A stretch of 57,898 nucleotides of DNA from Muribaculaceae bacterium (GCA_009775365.1 VSPM01000008.1:1-57898); one strand, 5' to 3'; counted from the stretch's first letter, positions 15,871 through 25,199 are shown. Translations and numbers: made by a program. Notes: generated from the sequence alone by a model not told the origin.

Positions 15871-16596
15871 ATGGATTTTATAAGCGGAGAAATTATAGGT
15901 ATTGACAAGCCTTTGGGCTGGACGTCGTTCGACGCGGTGAAGCGTTTGCGCGGAGCCATCCAGAGGCGCCTTCATGTAAAGAAGTTCAAGGTGGGTCACG
16001 CCGGCACACTCGACCCGCTTGCCACAGGAGTGCTTATCGTCTGCACCGGGAGAGCCACTCGCAAGATAGAGCAGCTTCAGTCGGGCGAGAAGGAATATGT
16101 GGCCACGATAAGGTTCGGGGCTACAACTCCGAGTTTTGATCTTGAGACGGAGATTGACTGCGAGTATCCCTGGGAGCATATCACCCGGGAGAAGCTTGAA
16201 GAGACGCTACCATTGTTCACAGGTCGCATCATGCAGGTTCCTCCGGTGTTTTCGGCTGTGAAAATTGATGGCAAAAGGGCCTACAATCTTGCTCGCAAAG
16301 GGAAAGAGGTGAGCCTGAAGGCAAAGCCGCTTGAGATAAAGGAGATGGAACTTCTCGACATGACAATGCCCGATGTCACCGTGCGCATAGTCTGCAGCAA
16401 GGGCACCTACATCAGGGCGATAGCCCGCGATCTTGGAGAGGCCCTCGGCAGCGGTGCGCATCTCGTTGGATTGCGCCGCACGCGGGTGGGCGACTTTTCT
16501 GTGGAATCATGCCTCACGGTTGATGAAGCTGTAGAAAAAATTTCCACCGCCAGCATGACATTCCCTGACGACTATCGTCTGCCTGACGCAAACTGA
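15871..16596 (+). CDS. truB: tRNA pseudouridine(55) synthase
   Basis: Makes pseudouridine 55 in the T-loop of tRNAs. The catalytic aspartate is D48 in GHAGTLDPLATG. Other TruB blocks are IDKPLGWTSFD near the start, the QVPPVFSAVKIDGKRAYNLAR segment, and KGTYIRAIARDLGE. At 241 aa it is a compact TruB with only a short C-terminal extension. It sits 54 nt after uppP in the ftsX-to-queA run. Confidence 0.93.
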   Translation: MDFISGEIIGIDKPLGWTSFDAVKRLRGAIQRRLHVKKFKVGHAGTLDPLATGVLIVCTGRATRKIEQLQSGEKEYVATIRFGATTPSFDLETEIDCEYPWEHITREKLEETLPLFTGRIMQVPPVFSAVKIDGKRAYNLARKGKEVSLKAKPLEIKEMELLDMTMPDVTVRIVCSKGTYIRAIARDLGEALGSGAHLVGLRRTRVGDFSVESCLTVDEAVEKISTASMTFPDDYRLPDAN

Positions 16597-16660
16597 CTCT
16601 CTAACCTTTAACATTAAGGCCGCTTTTGCGGACTTATAATCAATTTACCATTCATCGGAT

Positions 16661-17716
16661 ATGAAGTTATCGCAATTTAAGTTTAAACTTCCTGACAACC
16701 TGATTGCACAGTATCCTTCCGAAAACCGCGACGAGTGCCGCCTGATGGTGGTGGATGCGCGCACGGGAGAGATTCAACACAAGATTTTTAAAGACATCCT
16801 CAATTATTTCGACGACGGGGATGTGATGATTTTTAACGACACCAAAGTGTTCCCTGCCCGCCTCTACGGCAATAAGGAGAAGACCGGGGCCAGGATTGAG
16901 GTTTTCCTTCTTCGCGAATTAAATGTGGAGAACAAGTTCTGGGATGTGCTTGTGGAGCCGGCCCGAAAAATACGCATAGGCAACAAACTCTATTTCGGCG
17001 ACGACGATTCGATGGTGGCTGAGGTTATCGACAACACCACATCGCGCGGGCGCACGCTCCGATTCCTCTATGACGCCCCGCACGATGAATTCAAGCAGGC
17101 TCTTTATGAGCTCGGCGAGACTCCGCTGCCTGAATATATCACCCGTAAGGTTGAAGATTGGGACGCCGACCGCTATCAGTGCATATTCGCCAAGAACGAG
17201 GGCGCTGTGATGGCTCCGGCAGCCGGACTGCATTTCAGCCGCGAGCTTCTGAAGCGCCTTGAGATAAAAGGTGTGGAAAGAGGGTTCCTCACTCTCCACA
17301 GCGGGCGCGGCAACTTTAAGGATATCGATGTGGAAGACCTCACAAAACATCGCATGGACAGTGAGGAGATGTTTGTGAACGAAGAGCTCGTCGAGATTGT
17401 GAACAGGGCTAAAGACCGAAATTCCAATGTGTGTGCCGTCGGCACCTCCGTGCTCCGTGCTGTTGCCACTGCCGTGTGCATGAACGGCAGGCTGATGACT
17501 TTTGAGGGATGGACCAACAAATTCATATTCCCGCCCTACGATTTCACGGTATGCAACTCTCTGGTGTCTAACTTCCATATGCCTCTCAGCACCATGCTGA
17601 TGATGGTGTCTGCTTTCGGAGGCTACGATGTGGTCATGAAGGCTTATGATGCGGCCGTCAAGGAGAAATACCGTTTTGGCGCGTATGGCGATGCCATGCT
17701 GATTCTGCGCCGTTGA
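16661..17716 (+). CDS. queA: S-adenosylmethionine:tRNA ribosyltransferase-isomerase
   Basis: Penultimate queuosine step: transfers and isomerises the ribosyl group of SAM onto preQ1 in the wobble position of GUN tRNAs. Family blocks are FKLPDNLIAQYPSENRDECR near the start, FNDTKVFPARL, ETPLPEYITR, APAAGLHFS and LVSNFHMPLSTMLMMVSAF. The 351-aa length is normal. Its stop is 18 nt from the stop of the convergent TPR-HTH regulator, and no clear terminator fits in that gap. Confidence 0.93.
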   Translation: MKLSQFKFKLPDNLIAQYPSENRDECRLMVVDARTGEIQHKIFKDILNYFDDGDVMIFNDTKVFPARLYGNKEKTGARIEVFLLRELNVENKFWDVLVEPARKIRIGNKLYFGDDDSMVAEVIDNTTSRGRTLRFLYDAPHDEFKQALYELGETPLPEYITRKVEDWDADRYQCIFAKNEGAVMAPAAGLHFSRELLKRLEIKGVERGFLTLHSGRGNFKDIDVEDLTKHRMDSEEMFVNEELVEIVNRAKDRNSNVCAVGTSVLRAVATAVCMNGRLMTFEGWTNKFIFPPYDFTVCNSLVSNFHMPLSTMLMMVSAFGGYDVVMKAYDAAVKEKYRFGAYGDAMLILRR

Positions 17717-17734
17717 GGGAGGTCTTCTCTTTGG

Positions 17735-19441
17735 TCACTGCCTGCGCTCAAACGTGAGTTTCTGATAAATGCGCGGCTTCAGGCCTGTGAGCTTGGTGAA
17801 CACAGAAATAAACGTGGCCTGCGACTTATAGCCTACACTCTCGGAGATGGCTTTGATTGTGTAGTTGCCATAATGCTCCGTGTCTTCGAGACGGAGCATT
17901 GCTTGTTTTATGCGGTATTCGTTCAGCCATGCCCTGAAATTCTTCTGGAAGACCACATTCACCACCTCCGAGACATATCGTGGATTGCTCCCTATAGCCG
18001 AGGCAAGCCGGTCGAGGTTAAATTCGGGCGAACAGTATTCATCAGTGTTTTCCATAAAAAGATTTATGTCAGAGGCGATTCTCTCTCTTGTCGCAGTGTC
18101 GAGTATTGCCTTGCGTGTGGTCTCGTCTTTCCCGGAGATGCCGTCGGCCACTTCCGGTTCTGCAGAGGCCGGGATTTCCGGTACGGAAGGCTCGTTAATT
18201 TCCCTGATAGCCTTTTGATACTCCTGGATTGTCTTCTTATATTTTATTTCATCGAGCAGATGTCGGGAGTTCCGTTCATAGAGAGCTGTCCATGCGTTTC
18301 GCAGTTTCTTGTTCTGCCGCACCAGCACTATCAGCATCAGTCCGCACAACACAGCCGCCACTGTGACTACCGCCGTCACCTTGCGCTGGGTCTCCCTTTC
18401 ATCGTTCAGGCTTTTGATTGTGAAGGCGCTTTGGTCGAGTTCATAAAGCATCTGGCTGCTTTTAAGTTTGTTCACTTCTTCCTGATATGCTATTGTGTCG
18501 GCCATGCTCAGATATTTCGACCGGTATTCCATAGCTGAATCGCGCATATTCCTGGCTTCGAACACGCGGGCTATCTCCCGCAGCGACTCCACGACGAGCC
18601 TTCCGTTTCCGATGCTGTCGGCGATGTCGCAGGCGGCTTTCAGACAGATTATCGCAGAATCGGGATGTCCGGTCTTTTCATAAGGAGATGCAAGGGAAGA
18701 ATATGCCGAGCCTTCGCAGAGCGGGGGAAGATTGTAGGTCTTTGCGCAATGCAGTGCCTTCCGGAAATATTCCATCGCCTTCAGCGGCTCGTCGGCGGCA
18801 TCGTTAAGCATCCCTTCCGCAAGCAGCACATCAAACTCATGACGGAAATTCCCTCTGTTTCGTGTCAGCTCATTTTTATATGATTCGAGATAACGCTTGG
18901 CCTCCGAGACATTCCCTCCAAGAAGGTTTGTGGCGAAAAGATTATTTAGAATCATTGAGTATAAATCGTGGTTCTTTTTGACATCTTCCCGTGACAGAGC
19001 CTTCTGATAGAAGCTGATGGCTCCTTCGTAATCGCCGCAAGAGGCATAAATGTTGCCGATACGGGCATATGAGCTGGCCATATTTCCGCCAAGGGAATGT
19101 TTCTCTGCTATTTTGCGGGCCTGCAGATATGCGTCCATGGCCAGGGCGTATGCGCCTTTTCTGTAAAGAATGTTGCCGTAACGTTCATATGCTGTGGCAA
19201 ACAGCGCCTGTGTCTTTTTGTCGGCGTCCCCGTCGTATCTGCGGCACACAACTGTAAAAAAAGGGAGCGCCCGGTCATATTCCCCTTCATTGAAAAGTCG
19301 TTCTCCTTTTTCAGCGACCAGTTCGGTAGGAAGGGAGGATATTGAGTCGAGGGAACCGAGATGGCTTGACACTGGAGACTGGGAGTGTGTAGCCAGAGAT
19401 GTAAATAATGTCCCTATTATAAAAAGCAGGAATGATTTCAT
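17735..19441 (-). CDS. Membrane-anchored TPR protein with C-terminal AraC-type DNA-binding domain
   Basis: Likely one-component membrane regulator. Residues 1-20 are a signal peptide or anchor. About 40-320 are a series of TPR-like helix pairs (for example ALFATAYERYGNILYRKGAYALAMDAY is one unit). A single membrane helix lies at 355-374, a basic/coiled linker follows, and an AraC/XylS helix-turn-helix occupies about 470-566 (ISESVGYKSQATFISVFTKLTG). The TPR part would be periplasmic and the HTH cytoplasmic. This layout is common in Bacteroidales. The divergent secreted pair at 19.7-23.3 kb is a natural candidate target, an inference from position only. The input signal is unknown. Confidence 0.85.
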   Translation of the reverse strand: MKSFLLFIIGTLFTSLATHSQSPVSSHLGSLDSISSLPTELVAEKGERLFNEGEYDRALPFFTVVCRRYDGDADKKTQALFATAYERYGNILYRKGAYALAMDAYLQARKIAEKHSLGGNMASSYARIGNIYASCGDYEGAISFYQKALSREDVKKNHDLYSMILNNLFATNLLGGNVSEAKRYLESYKNELTRNRGNFRHEFDVLLAEGMLNDAADEPLKAMEYFRKALHCAKTYNLPPLCEGSAYSSLASPYEKTGHPDSAIICLKAACDIADSIGNGRLVVESLREIARVFEARNMRDSAMEYRSKYLSMADTIAYQEEVNKLKSSQMLYELDQSAFTIKSLNDERETQRKVTAVVTVAAVLCGLMLIVLVRQNKKLRNAWTALYERNSRHLLDEIKYKKTIQEYQKAIREINEPSVPEIPASAEPEVADGISGKDETTRKAILDTATRERIASDINLFMENTDEYCSPEFNLDRLASAIGSNPRYVSEVVNVVFQKNFRAWLNEYRIKQAMLRLEDTEHYGNYTIKAISESVGYKSQATFISVFTKLTGLKPRIYQKLTFERRQ

Positions 19442-19466
19442 TGGGATGCTGAATTTAAATCAACGG

Positions 19467-19497
19467 CAAAAATAATACTTTTCTCAACAATAACCAA
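19467..19497 (-). promoter_or_regulatory. Promoter of the TPR-HTH regulator
   Basis: Minus-strand TTG (19497-19495), 20-nt spacer, TATTTTTG (19474-19467). Predicted leader about 22 nt. The rest of the 300-bp divergent gap holds no other clear structure apart from the -7-like box of the opposite gene. Confidence 0.6.
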
Positions 19498-19690
19498 TTC
19501 CCCGGTTTATCCGTATGCCCGTGTATGGCCGGCGCATATAGCGATTCCGGAGCTCTTGAGTGGACGCAAAAGACCGTAACGTAACAGGCCGGGTTATGTG
19601 TGGACATTGAAAAATAGTGCATTTTGTTTCATTTTCCTGAAATTAAAATTTAAAATCAGTCAAAACAGCCTGATTTTGCAAATAAAGTAA

Positions 19691-19698
19691 TACTTTTG
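19691..19698 (+). promoter_or_regulatory. -7-like box ahead of the secreted protein gene
   Basis: TACTTTTG at 19691-19698 matches TAnnTTTG, 44 nt before the start codon. The nearest TTTG is only 12 nt upstream, so a proper -33 box is missing. Such promoters often need an activator, which would fit control by the divergent regulator, but this is speculative. Confidence 0.45.
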
Positions 19699-19742
19699 CA
19701 ACCGTATCGGAAACGGTAAATTTAACACAAAAATATTGAGAT

Positions 19743-21401
19743 ATGAAGAATCTTTACATCATGACCGTGGCGACGCTCCTCTTCTCGTCAGGAGCCGCAT
19801 TTGCCACAGAAATCCCGGGGATTGCCGTGAGAAAAGTCCCGGCAAATGTGTCCCCGCTAAAGGTGGACTACGACAACCTTTCAGACCTCCCGATCGTGAC
19901 AGAGCCGGAGGGTGAGGATGAGAAATATTCACGCAACTCGATTTTCTTTGGCCTTGATTATTATGGAGGCCTTTACAAGAGCGCAGATTTCGGCTGCATC
20001 TCTCATGTGGTGTGGGGTGATAACGGTGAGGTGTATATAAAGAATCCGTTCAGCGGCTACGACACTCAGACATATCTTGTCGGAGAGATGGAGGGGGATA
20101 AGATTCAGGTCACATTCCCTCAGAAAATATATGAGGAGACTTATCCAGACTGGGAGAACGACCCGGAAGGCATACTTACAGTCACTGACAATTACTATGC
20201 CTTCAAACTGACTTATACAAACGACGGCACCAATTCCAAGATGGAGATGGATCTTGTGGATCCCGTCATCACTTTCACGGTTTCCGAAGGTGGCATCAAA
20301 ATGGATGGTGACAGTTTCATAGGCATGCTGCTTGAAAAGAGAGTGGCCGATGAGGTTACCGGCGAGGAGAAGAGTGTGCTTGGCTGGACCGGATTCGCCG
20401 ACTCGGGAATCGTCATGACAAAGGTTGACGACACTCCTGTGGTGATGCCTGAAGGCGCTGAGACGGAGAAATGGATTCTTGTGTCGGATGCGGAGCCACG
20501 TTTCGTGGATATAGCCTTCTGTGACGAAGACGTATATATCCGGGGTATGCTTTCCTCTTCACCCCAGGCCACTTTAAAGGGGCGTCTCGAGGACGGGGAA
20601 GTGGTATTCGACGGTCCGCAATATCTGGGAGAGGACAATAGGCTGCAGCATTACGCCTTCTTCCATCCTGCCGAGCTGATAGAGTCGTCGGAAGATGATT
20701 CAGAGCCATATATTTTCAGCAGCATACCGACTGTCAGGGTGTCATACGACGCGGAACAGCGCGTGATGCAGTGTCCCGACGGATTCGGGTTTGCTTTCAG
20801 CACAATCGCCGGCTCGATATTCCTGATGGAAGGATATGCTTATCCGGAATTTATATGGCAGGATATGGACACCCCCATGACTCCTGACAATCCGGAGATT
20901 CTGAGTTGGGATTATTATGAAGAGTATGGTTTCGGAGGGGTCTCTTATTGCATACCGCTCAATTCTGTCGACGGACGCTTGCTCGAGACCTCACGACTCT
21001 ACTATAACCTTTACATTGACGGAGAGCCATACATATTCTATCCGGATGAATACCCCGACCTTGACGAGCCTATGACCGACGTTCCATATTCCTATGAGGA
21101 CTCTATGATTTACAACTGGGGCGACCTTTGCGAGGCGGTAATATACGCTGTAGGATTCGAACATATAGGTGTCCGTTCGATTTATGTCAACCGTGATGGC
21201 ACAAGGGAATATTCCGACATAGTGTATGACGACGGCACTATTGTTGGCATACCGGATGTGGAGGCTTCTGCCGAAGTGGTTTCAGTAGAATACTACAATC
21301 TTGGCGGCGTGCGGATTGAACGTCCTGTCAGAGGAGGTATCTCTATCAGGATTGTGCGTTATTCCGACGGGAGTCTTAAGACCTCAAAAGTTGTGATGTG
21401 A
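19743..21401 (+). CDS. Secreted protein of unknown function with a conserved-looking C-terminal tail
   Basis: 552 aa. The first 21 residues are a clear signal peptide (hydrophobic core, then AAFA before the mature part). The mature protein is acidic, rich in Y, D, E and G, and looks like beta-sheet. I recognise no catalytic motif. The last 45 or so residues (VEYYNLGGVRIERPVRGG onwards) match a tail seen on many Bacteroidales exported proteins, reminiscent of a type 9 secretion or surface-sorting signal. The stop overlaps the next gene's start (TGATG), so the pair is translated together. Surface or outer-membrane location is an inference. Confidence 0.75.
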   Translation: MKNLYIMTVATLLFSSGAAFATEIPGIAVRKVPANVSPLKVDYDNLSDLPIVTEPEGEDEKYSRNSIFFGLDYYGGLYKSADFGCISHVVWGDNGEVYIKNPFSGYDTQTYLVGEMEGDKIQVTFPQKIYEETYPDWENDPEGILTVTDNYYAFKLTYTNDGTNSKMEMDLVDPVITFTVSEGGIKMDGDSFIGMLLEKRVADEVTGEEKSVLGWTGFADSGIVMTKVDDTPVVMPEGAETEKWILVSDAEPRFVDIAFCDEDVYIRGMLSSSPQATLKGRLEDGEVVFDGPQYLGEDNRLQHYAFFHPAELIESSEDDSEPYIFSSIPTVRVSYDAEQRVMQCPDGFGFAFSTIAGSIFLMEGYAYPEFIWQDMDTPMTPDNPEILSWDYYEEYGFGGVSYCIPLNSVDGRLLETSRLYYNLYIDGEPYIFYPDEYPDLDEPMTDVPYSYEDSMIYNWGDLCEAVIYAVGFEHIGVRSIYVNRDGTREYSDIVYDDGTIVGIPDVEASAEVVSVEYYNLGGVRIERPVRGGISIRIVRYSDGSLKTSKVVM

Positions 21402-23302
21402 TGAGGAAATTTATTTCATCATTACTTATATGTTTCAGTCTGTGTCCGATGAGGGCACAGACTGAAATGGTTGTAAACCCGGCTTACGGCGACATAAGGC
21501 CGTGGGGCACAGGAAAGGCGGAGAGCTATGATGTGGCGGCTTTTGTGTGCGACGGGTCGCTGACGGGAAGTCTGATTAAAGGGGTGTCGATACCGCTTGT
21601 GTCGGAAGGGATTTCAGACTGTTCGGTGTGGCTTGCCTCGGTGCTTGAACTGTCTGGAGGGGAAACCCGCCCTGACATCTGCGAGATAGACGCAGTCTCC
21701 GAGGATGGGTGGCTTTCTGTTGTGTTCAGTGAGCCTTATGTTATTCCTGCGGAGGGTGTGTATGTGGGCTATTCTTTCACGGTCAATGACATTGTGGACG
21801 GCACTTCCGAGCCGGTCAATGTGGCGGAGATAGGCGCTTCCGGGCGTTTTTATGTGCATTCCTCGCGTAAATATAAGAAATGGGGTGATTACGGCCTGCC
21901 ATATGCCGCCGATATGCAGCTCACTCTTGAGGGGGATTTCCATGCTGACGCCGTGTCAGTTTCTCAGCTCCCTGAGCTTGGGGGATTGCACGGGGAGGTT
22001 TGTGATTCGAAGGTAATAATCAGGAATCACGGCTTTGAGGCGGTCAAGTCGATAGAATATGTGGCAGAAGTCGGCGCTTCCACGATTGAGGGACGCATTG
22101 ATTTCCCCATACCTTTGGAGCCTGAATATTTCAGGGACGTTGAAATCCCACTGTCTTTGCAGTTGGATTCAAATCCCGGGGACAGCCCTTACAGCTTCAG
22201 GGTGAGCATTGTCAACGGGGTGGAGAACCGGTCGTATAATCCCGGTATGGAAAGCCGTGCTTACTCTTATCCTTATCTTCCGCAACGCGTTCCTTTGGTG
22301 GAGGAATACACCGGCGTATGGTGCGGATGGTGCCCGCGTGGAGCTGTGGGTATGGAGCGTATGTCGGCATTGTATCCTGACAGTTTTGTCTATGCCGTCT
22401 ATCATAAAGGTGAAGACCCCATGGCCACGGTCGACGCCCTTCCTTCTGACGACGCGCTGGCTCCGTCGGCATATATTGACCGTACACTGTTTGTGGACCC
22501 CTACAACGGACTTTCCGCAGAGACAGCCGTGACTGCGGATGACGGAATAGGGGAGGCCTGGAGGCAGGCGCAATCAGTTGGCACTACCGGCTTTATATCA
22601 TTAAAGGCGCAATGGTCTGACAGTGATAAAGATGTGATTGACGTAGATTCCAGAGTCAGCTTTGTGCGCCGTTATTCCACATCTCCTTATCGTGTGGCAT
22701 ATATTCTCACAGCTGACGGGTTGCATGGCGAAGGCCCCCTGTGGATGCAGAGCAACTATTATTCCGGGCAGGAGGGGTATGACAACACCGAATTGGCCTC
22801 ACTGGTAGACTTGCCGCGTCATGTGGCCGATATGAGATTTGACGGGGTTGTGGTCTCGGCTACAGATGCGGATGGTATGGAAGGAAGCCTTCCCGGAGAT
22901 GTAGCCATGTCTGAAGAATATGGACATCATTATGAGTTCAGGGTTTCCGATATTCGCAATCTTATGGGGGAGGAACTGTCTGTCGACAAGAACCGTCTCC
23001 ATGTGATAGCATGTATTGTCAATTCCGTCACCGGGGCAGTCGAGAACTGCGCCATTTCCGATGTTCCCGAATATTCCGGAATCTCAGCCGTCGGTGCGTC
23101 AGATGATGTAAGCTGCAGTCTGCATGGCGACTTGCTGGAAATATCCGGAGTTCCTTCCCGGTCGTTTGTCCGGGTTATAGGGGCCGACGGCCATGTCATC
23201 TATAAAGGATATGCAGAAGGCTCTGCCACGGTGAGAGTGCCGGAGGAAGAGAGAATTGTCATTGTCAATGTGAACGGGCGCGCATTTAAAATGGCGCGTT
23301 GA
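21401..23302 (+). CDS. Secreted Omp28-like protein with thioredoxin-type CGWC site
   Basis: 633 aa when started at the ATG at 21401 (a GTG at 21398 is the alternative). Residues 1-20 form a signal peptide. The segment VPLVEEYTGVWCGWCPRG, with C308 and C311, resembles the thioredoxin-fold core of Omp28-related outer membrane proteins. The preceding region (about 25-290) is beta-rich. The C-terminal 70 residues (from about SAVGASDD) look like a beta-sandwich sorting domain of the T9SS type A kind. It is translationally linked to the upstream secreted protein and followed by a strong terminator. A redox or thiol-handling role at the cell surface is plausible but unproven. Confidence 0.75.
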   Translation: MRKFISSLLICFSLCPMRAQTEMVVNPAYGDIRPWGTGKAESYDVAAFVCDGSLTGSLIKGVSIPLVSEGISDCSVWLASVLELSGGETRPDICEIDAVSEDGWLSVVFSEPYVIPAEGVYVGYSFTVNDIVDGTSEPVNVAEIGASGRFYVHSSRKYKKWGDYGLPYAADMQLTLEGDFHADAVSVSQLPELGGLHGEVCDSKVIIRNHGFEAVKSIEYVAEVGASTIEGRIDFPIPLEPEYFRDVEIPLSLQLDSNPGDSPYSFRVSIVNGVENRSYNPGMESRAYSYPYLPQRVPLVEEYTGVWCGWCPRGAVGMERMSALYPDSFVYAVYHKGEDPMATVDALPSDDALAPSAYIDRTLFVDPYNGLSAETAVTADDGIGEAWRQAQSVGTTGFISLKAQWSDSDKDVIDVDSRVSFVRRYSTSPYRVAYILTADGLHGEGPLWMQSNYYSGQEGYDNTELASLVDLPRHVADMRFDGVVVSATDADGMEGSLPGDVAMSEEYGHHYEFRVSDIRNLMGEELSVDKNRLHVIACIVNSVTGAVENCAISDVPEYSGISAVGASDDVSCSLHGDLLEISGVPSRSFVRVIGADGHVIYKGYAEGSATVRVPEEERIVIVNVNGRAFKMAR

Positions 23303-23318
23303 ATTATGTGGTCTCAGA

Positions 23319-23374
23319 CAACCGTCGTAGCCGTGGGTTTCCGCAATAAGGCTGCGACGGTTGCCTTATTTTTT
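23319..23374 (+). terminator. Terminator of the secreted-protein pair
   Basis: 14-bp stem (23319-23332 with 23350-23363, one G-U pair) followed by a T-rich run at 23366-23374. It lies 17 nt after the stop of the CGWC protein. Confidence 0.85.
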
Positions 23375-23393
23375 GTAGCCATACACGGCATAA

Positions 23394-23461
23394 AACAAAA
23401 AGATTAATTGTCTCTCGACAACTAATCCTCTAACCTTAAATCTAATACCATGAAAAACACG
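23394..23461 (-). ncRNA. Candidate 70-nt small RNA, copy B
   Basis: On the minus strand a TAACTTTG box lies at 23472-23465 with a TTTG 16 nt further up. The inferred transcript begins near 23461, contains a stretch of about 33 nt also present at 25.3 kb (GTGTTTTTCATGGTATTAG, then a TTTAAGGTT stretch), and ends in an 11-bp hairpin (23402-23412 with 23417-23427, TCTC/GAGA loop) plus five T. The gap 23303-23718 holds no protein gene, and this unit is separate from the plus-strand terminator at 23319-23374. The promoter-conserved stretch-terminator layout argues for a stand-alone RNA. The RNA family is unrecognised. Confidence 0.55.
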
Positions 23462-23464
23462 GTG

Positions 23465-23492
23465 CAAAGTTAATACAGAAATATATTTCAAA
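23465..23492 (-). promoter_or_regulatory. Promoter of candidate RNA copy B
   Basis: Minus-strand TTTG (23492-23489), 16-nt spacer, TAACTTTG (23472-23465). The spacer is shorter than the 19-21 nt seen elsewhere in the window, so strength is uncertain. Confidence 0.5.
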
Positions 23493-23718
23493 AAAATTTT
23501 TTATCGAAAAAATGAGACTCAAAAATCAGATTTAACGCTTGTTAATAAACTGATATTGAGGTTATGAGACTGATTTTGGTTGCAAAATGCAACCCGATGA
23601 AGTGTTACTCCATGTTTTGCGGAATATAAAAGGGGGAGTAATTTCTAAAACTCTTTTAATGACTGACATAATGCTAAAATGACGGATATGGTGTTAAAAT
23701 AATAATTTTAACTTAAAC

Positions 23719-24444
23719 TTATGTGAAGAGTTCGTGCATAACATCGAGCGATTTAAGGTTGCTTGTGCCCGGATAGTGTATGGCGTAATAGCGCAACAGC
23801 CCTTCAAGCAGCCGGAGGCGCAGCTCTCCGTTAAGCCGAAGGGCTCTGACATTGGCAAAATTTATCCGGCACAGCAGCGAGGCCATGAATGCCGCTCTCC
23901 CTTCGGCGAAGTCGCGATGAGGAGGCACACGGCTTGTAAAGACCCCGGCCTGCATGTCGAACACGCACCCCGGCCTGAAGTCGGAGGGGTCGGGCTGAAT
24001 GCCCGCAAAAGGGAGAAGCGAAGACAGAAACGCTATGTGGAAATCAGGCACCCCCTTCTCCATCCTGTCGAGAAGGGAAAGAGAATTGAAAATATAGTCC
24101 CACAAAGCCTCGTCGGGCATTGATGCCCGCAGCAGCCTGTTGAGAAACTCGGAAAGGAAGAGAGCCACCAGCCGCTTTACAGGATGGAAATATATGTCGC
24201 TCCACACATGATGAAGCGAGAATGCCCCCAGTTTCTGTAGTTCTGAGGTCTGGCGGAAATTGATGTCGGCGTCAATCACGGCGAGCGGCAGGAGGCGTGC
24301 CTGCCGCAGTTTGCCGCTTTTGCCTGAGCCGCAAGGGGAAAGGAAAGATATGCGCCCTCGTGTCCTGGAATAGAGGGTGACTACATTGTGGCGGTCATTG
24401 TGGCGCGTCACGTCGAGCACAAATGCGGTGATTTTCTCTGTCAT
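23719..24444 (-). CDS. recO: DNA repair protein RecO
   Basis: Recombination mediator of the RecFOR pathway that loads RecA on gapped DNA. The N-terminal OB-fold region starts MTEKITAFVLDVTRHNDRHNVVTLYS, with the RGRISFLSPCG strand typical of Bacteroidetes RecO. A helical C-terminal half follows. At 241 aa it is full length. It is divergent from rubrerythrin with a 92-bp gap and appears to be a single gene. Confidence 0.88.
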   Translation of the reverse strand: MTEKITAFVLDVTRHNDRHNVVTLYSRTRGRISFLSPCGSGKSGKLRQARLLPLAVIDADINFRQTSELQKLGAFSLHHVWSDIYFHPVKRLVALFLSEFLNRLLRASMPDEALWDYIFNSLSLLDRMEKGVPDFHIAFLSSLLPFAGIQPDPSDFRPGCVFDMQAGVFTSRVPPHRDFAEGRAAFMASLLCRINFANVRALRLNGELRLRLLEGLLRYYAIHYPGTSNLKSLDVMHELFT

Positions 24445-24536
24445 GACGCGAATATATATAAAATAGAGGTAATCACCAAACTATTTTCATTGCGGCTTGT
24501 TGAATATGTAGATGAAATTATAAAAAACAAACTACT

Positions 24537-25124
24537 ATGGCAGACACCAAATCTTTGAAAGGCACTAAAACCGAGAAAAATCTCGCGAATGCCTTTGTGG
24601 CTGAAACTACAGCCTATGCACGATATACATATTTCGCCCAGAGCGCTGAGAAAGAATCATATTTCCAGTATGCGAACATCTTTAACGAGACAGCGGCCAA
24701 CGAGCTTCGCCACGCCAAGATATTCCTGAAATATCTCACCAACGGGCCTGTTGTCACAGACCCCGTGAGTGTAGACCCCGGCATTCTTTCGCCTACGGTA
24801 GAGAACCTGAAAGTGGCTTCTGCAGAAGAGGAGAAAGAGGGCGTTGAGCAATACACCGAATCGGCCAAGGTGGCTGATGAAGAGGGGTTCGCCGACATCG
24901 CCGAGGTGTTCCGCGCTATCGCAGCCATTGAGAATCACCACAAAGAGCGTTTTGACCTCATGAGGGAGCGAATAGAAAAGGGTGAAGTGTGGAAACGCGA
25001 AAAACCGATTAAATGGCAGTGCCTTGTGTGCGGCTACATCTTTGAAGGGAAAAAGCCGCCGAAGAAATGCCCGGCTTGCTCACATCCTTATCAGCATTTC
25101 ATGCCGATAGAGGATAATGTGTAA
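24537..25124 (+). CDS. Rubrerythrin
   Basis: Non-haem iron peroxidase of anaerobes that reduces hydrogen peroxide. The ferritin-like four-helix domain (about residues 1-150) carries ExxH-type iron ligands (AANELRHAKIF, EVFRAIAAIENHHKERF). A C-terminal rubredoxin domain has two CxxC pairs (CLVCGY and CPACSH). At 195 aa it is standard. A terminator follows at 25200-25226, so it is probably monocistronic. It is expected to work in the cytosol with NAD(P)H:rubredoxin reductases encoded elsewhere. Confidence 0.95.
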   Translation: MADTKSLKGTKTEKNLANAFVAETTAYARYTYFAQSAEKESYFQYANIFNETAANELRHAKIFLKYLTNGPVVTDPVSVDPGILSPTVENLKVASAEEEKEGVEQYTESAKVADEEGFADIAEVFRAIAAIENHHKERFDLMRERIEKGEVWKREKPIKWQCLVCGYIFEGKKPPKKCPACSHPYQHFMPIEDNV

Positions 25125-25199
25125 GTGTTATGTGAATAAGATGTCAATAAGAGTTGTAAATAGTTTATTGTTAATTCATAAGCGAATATGTTTTAGGTG

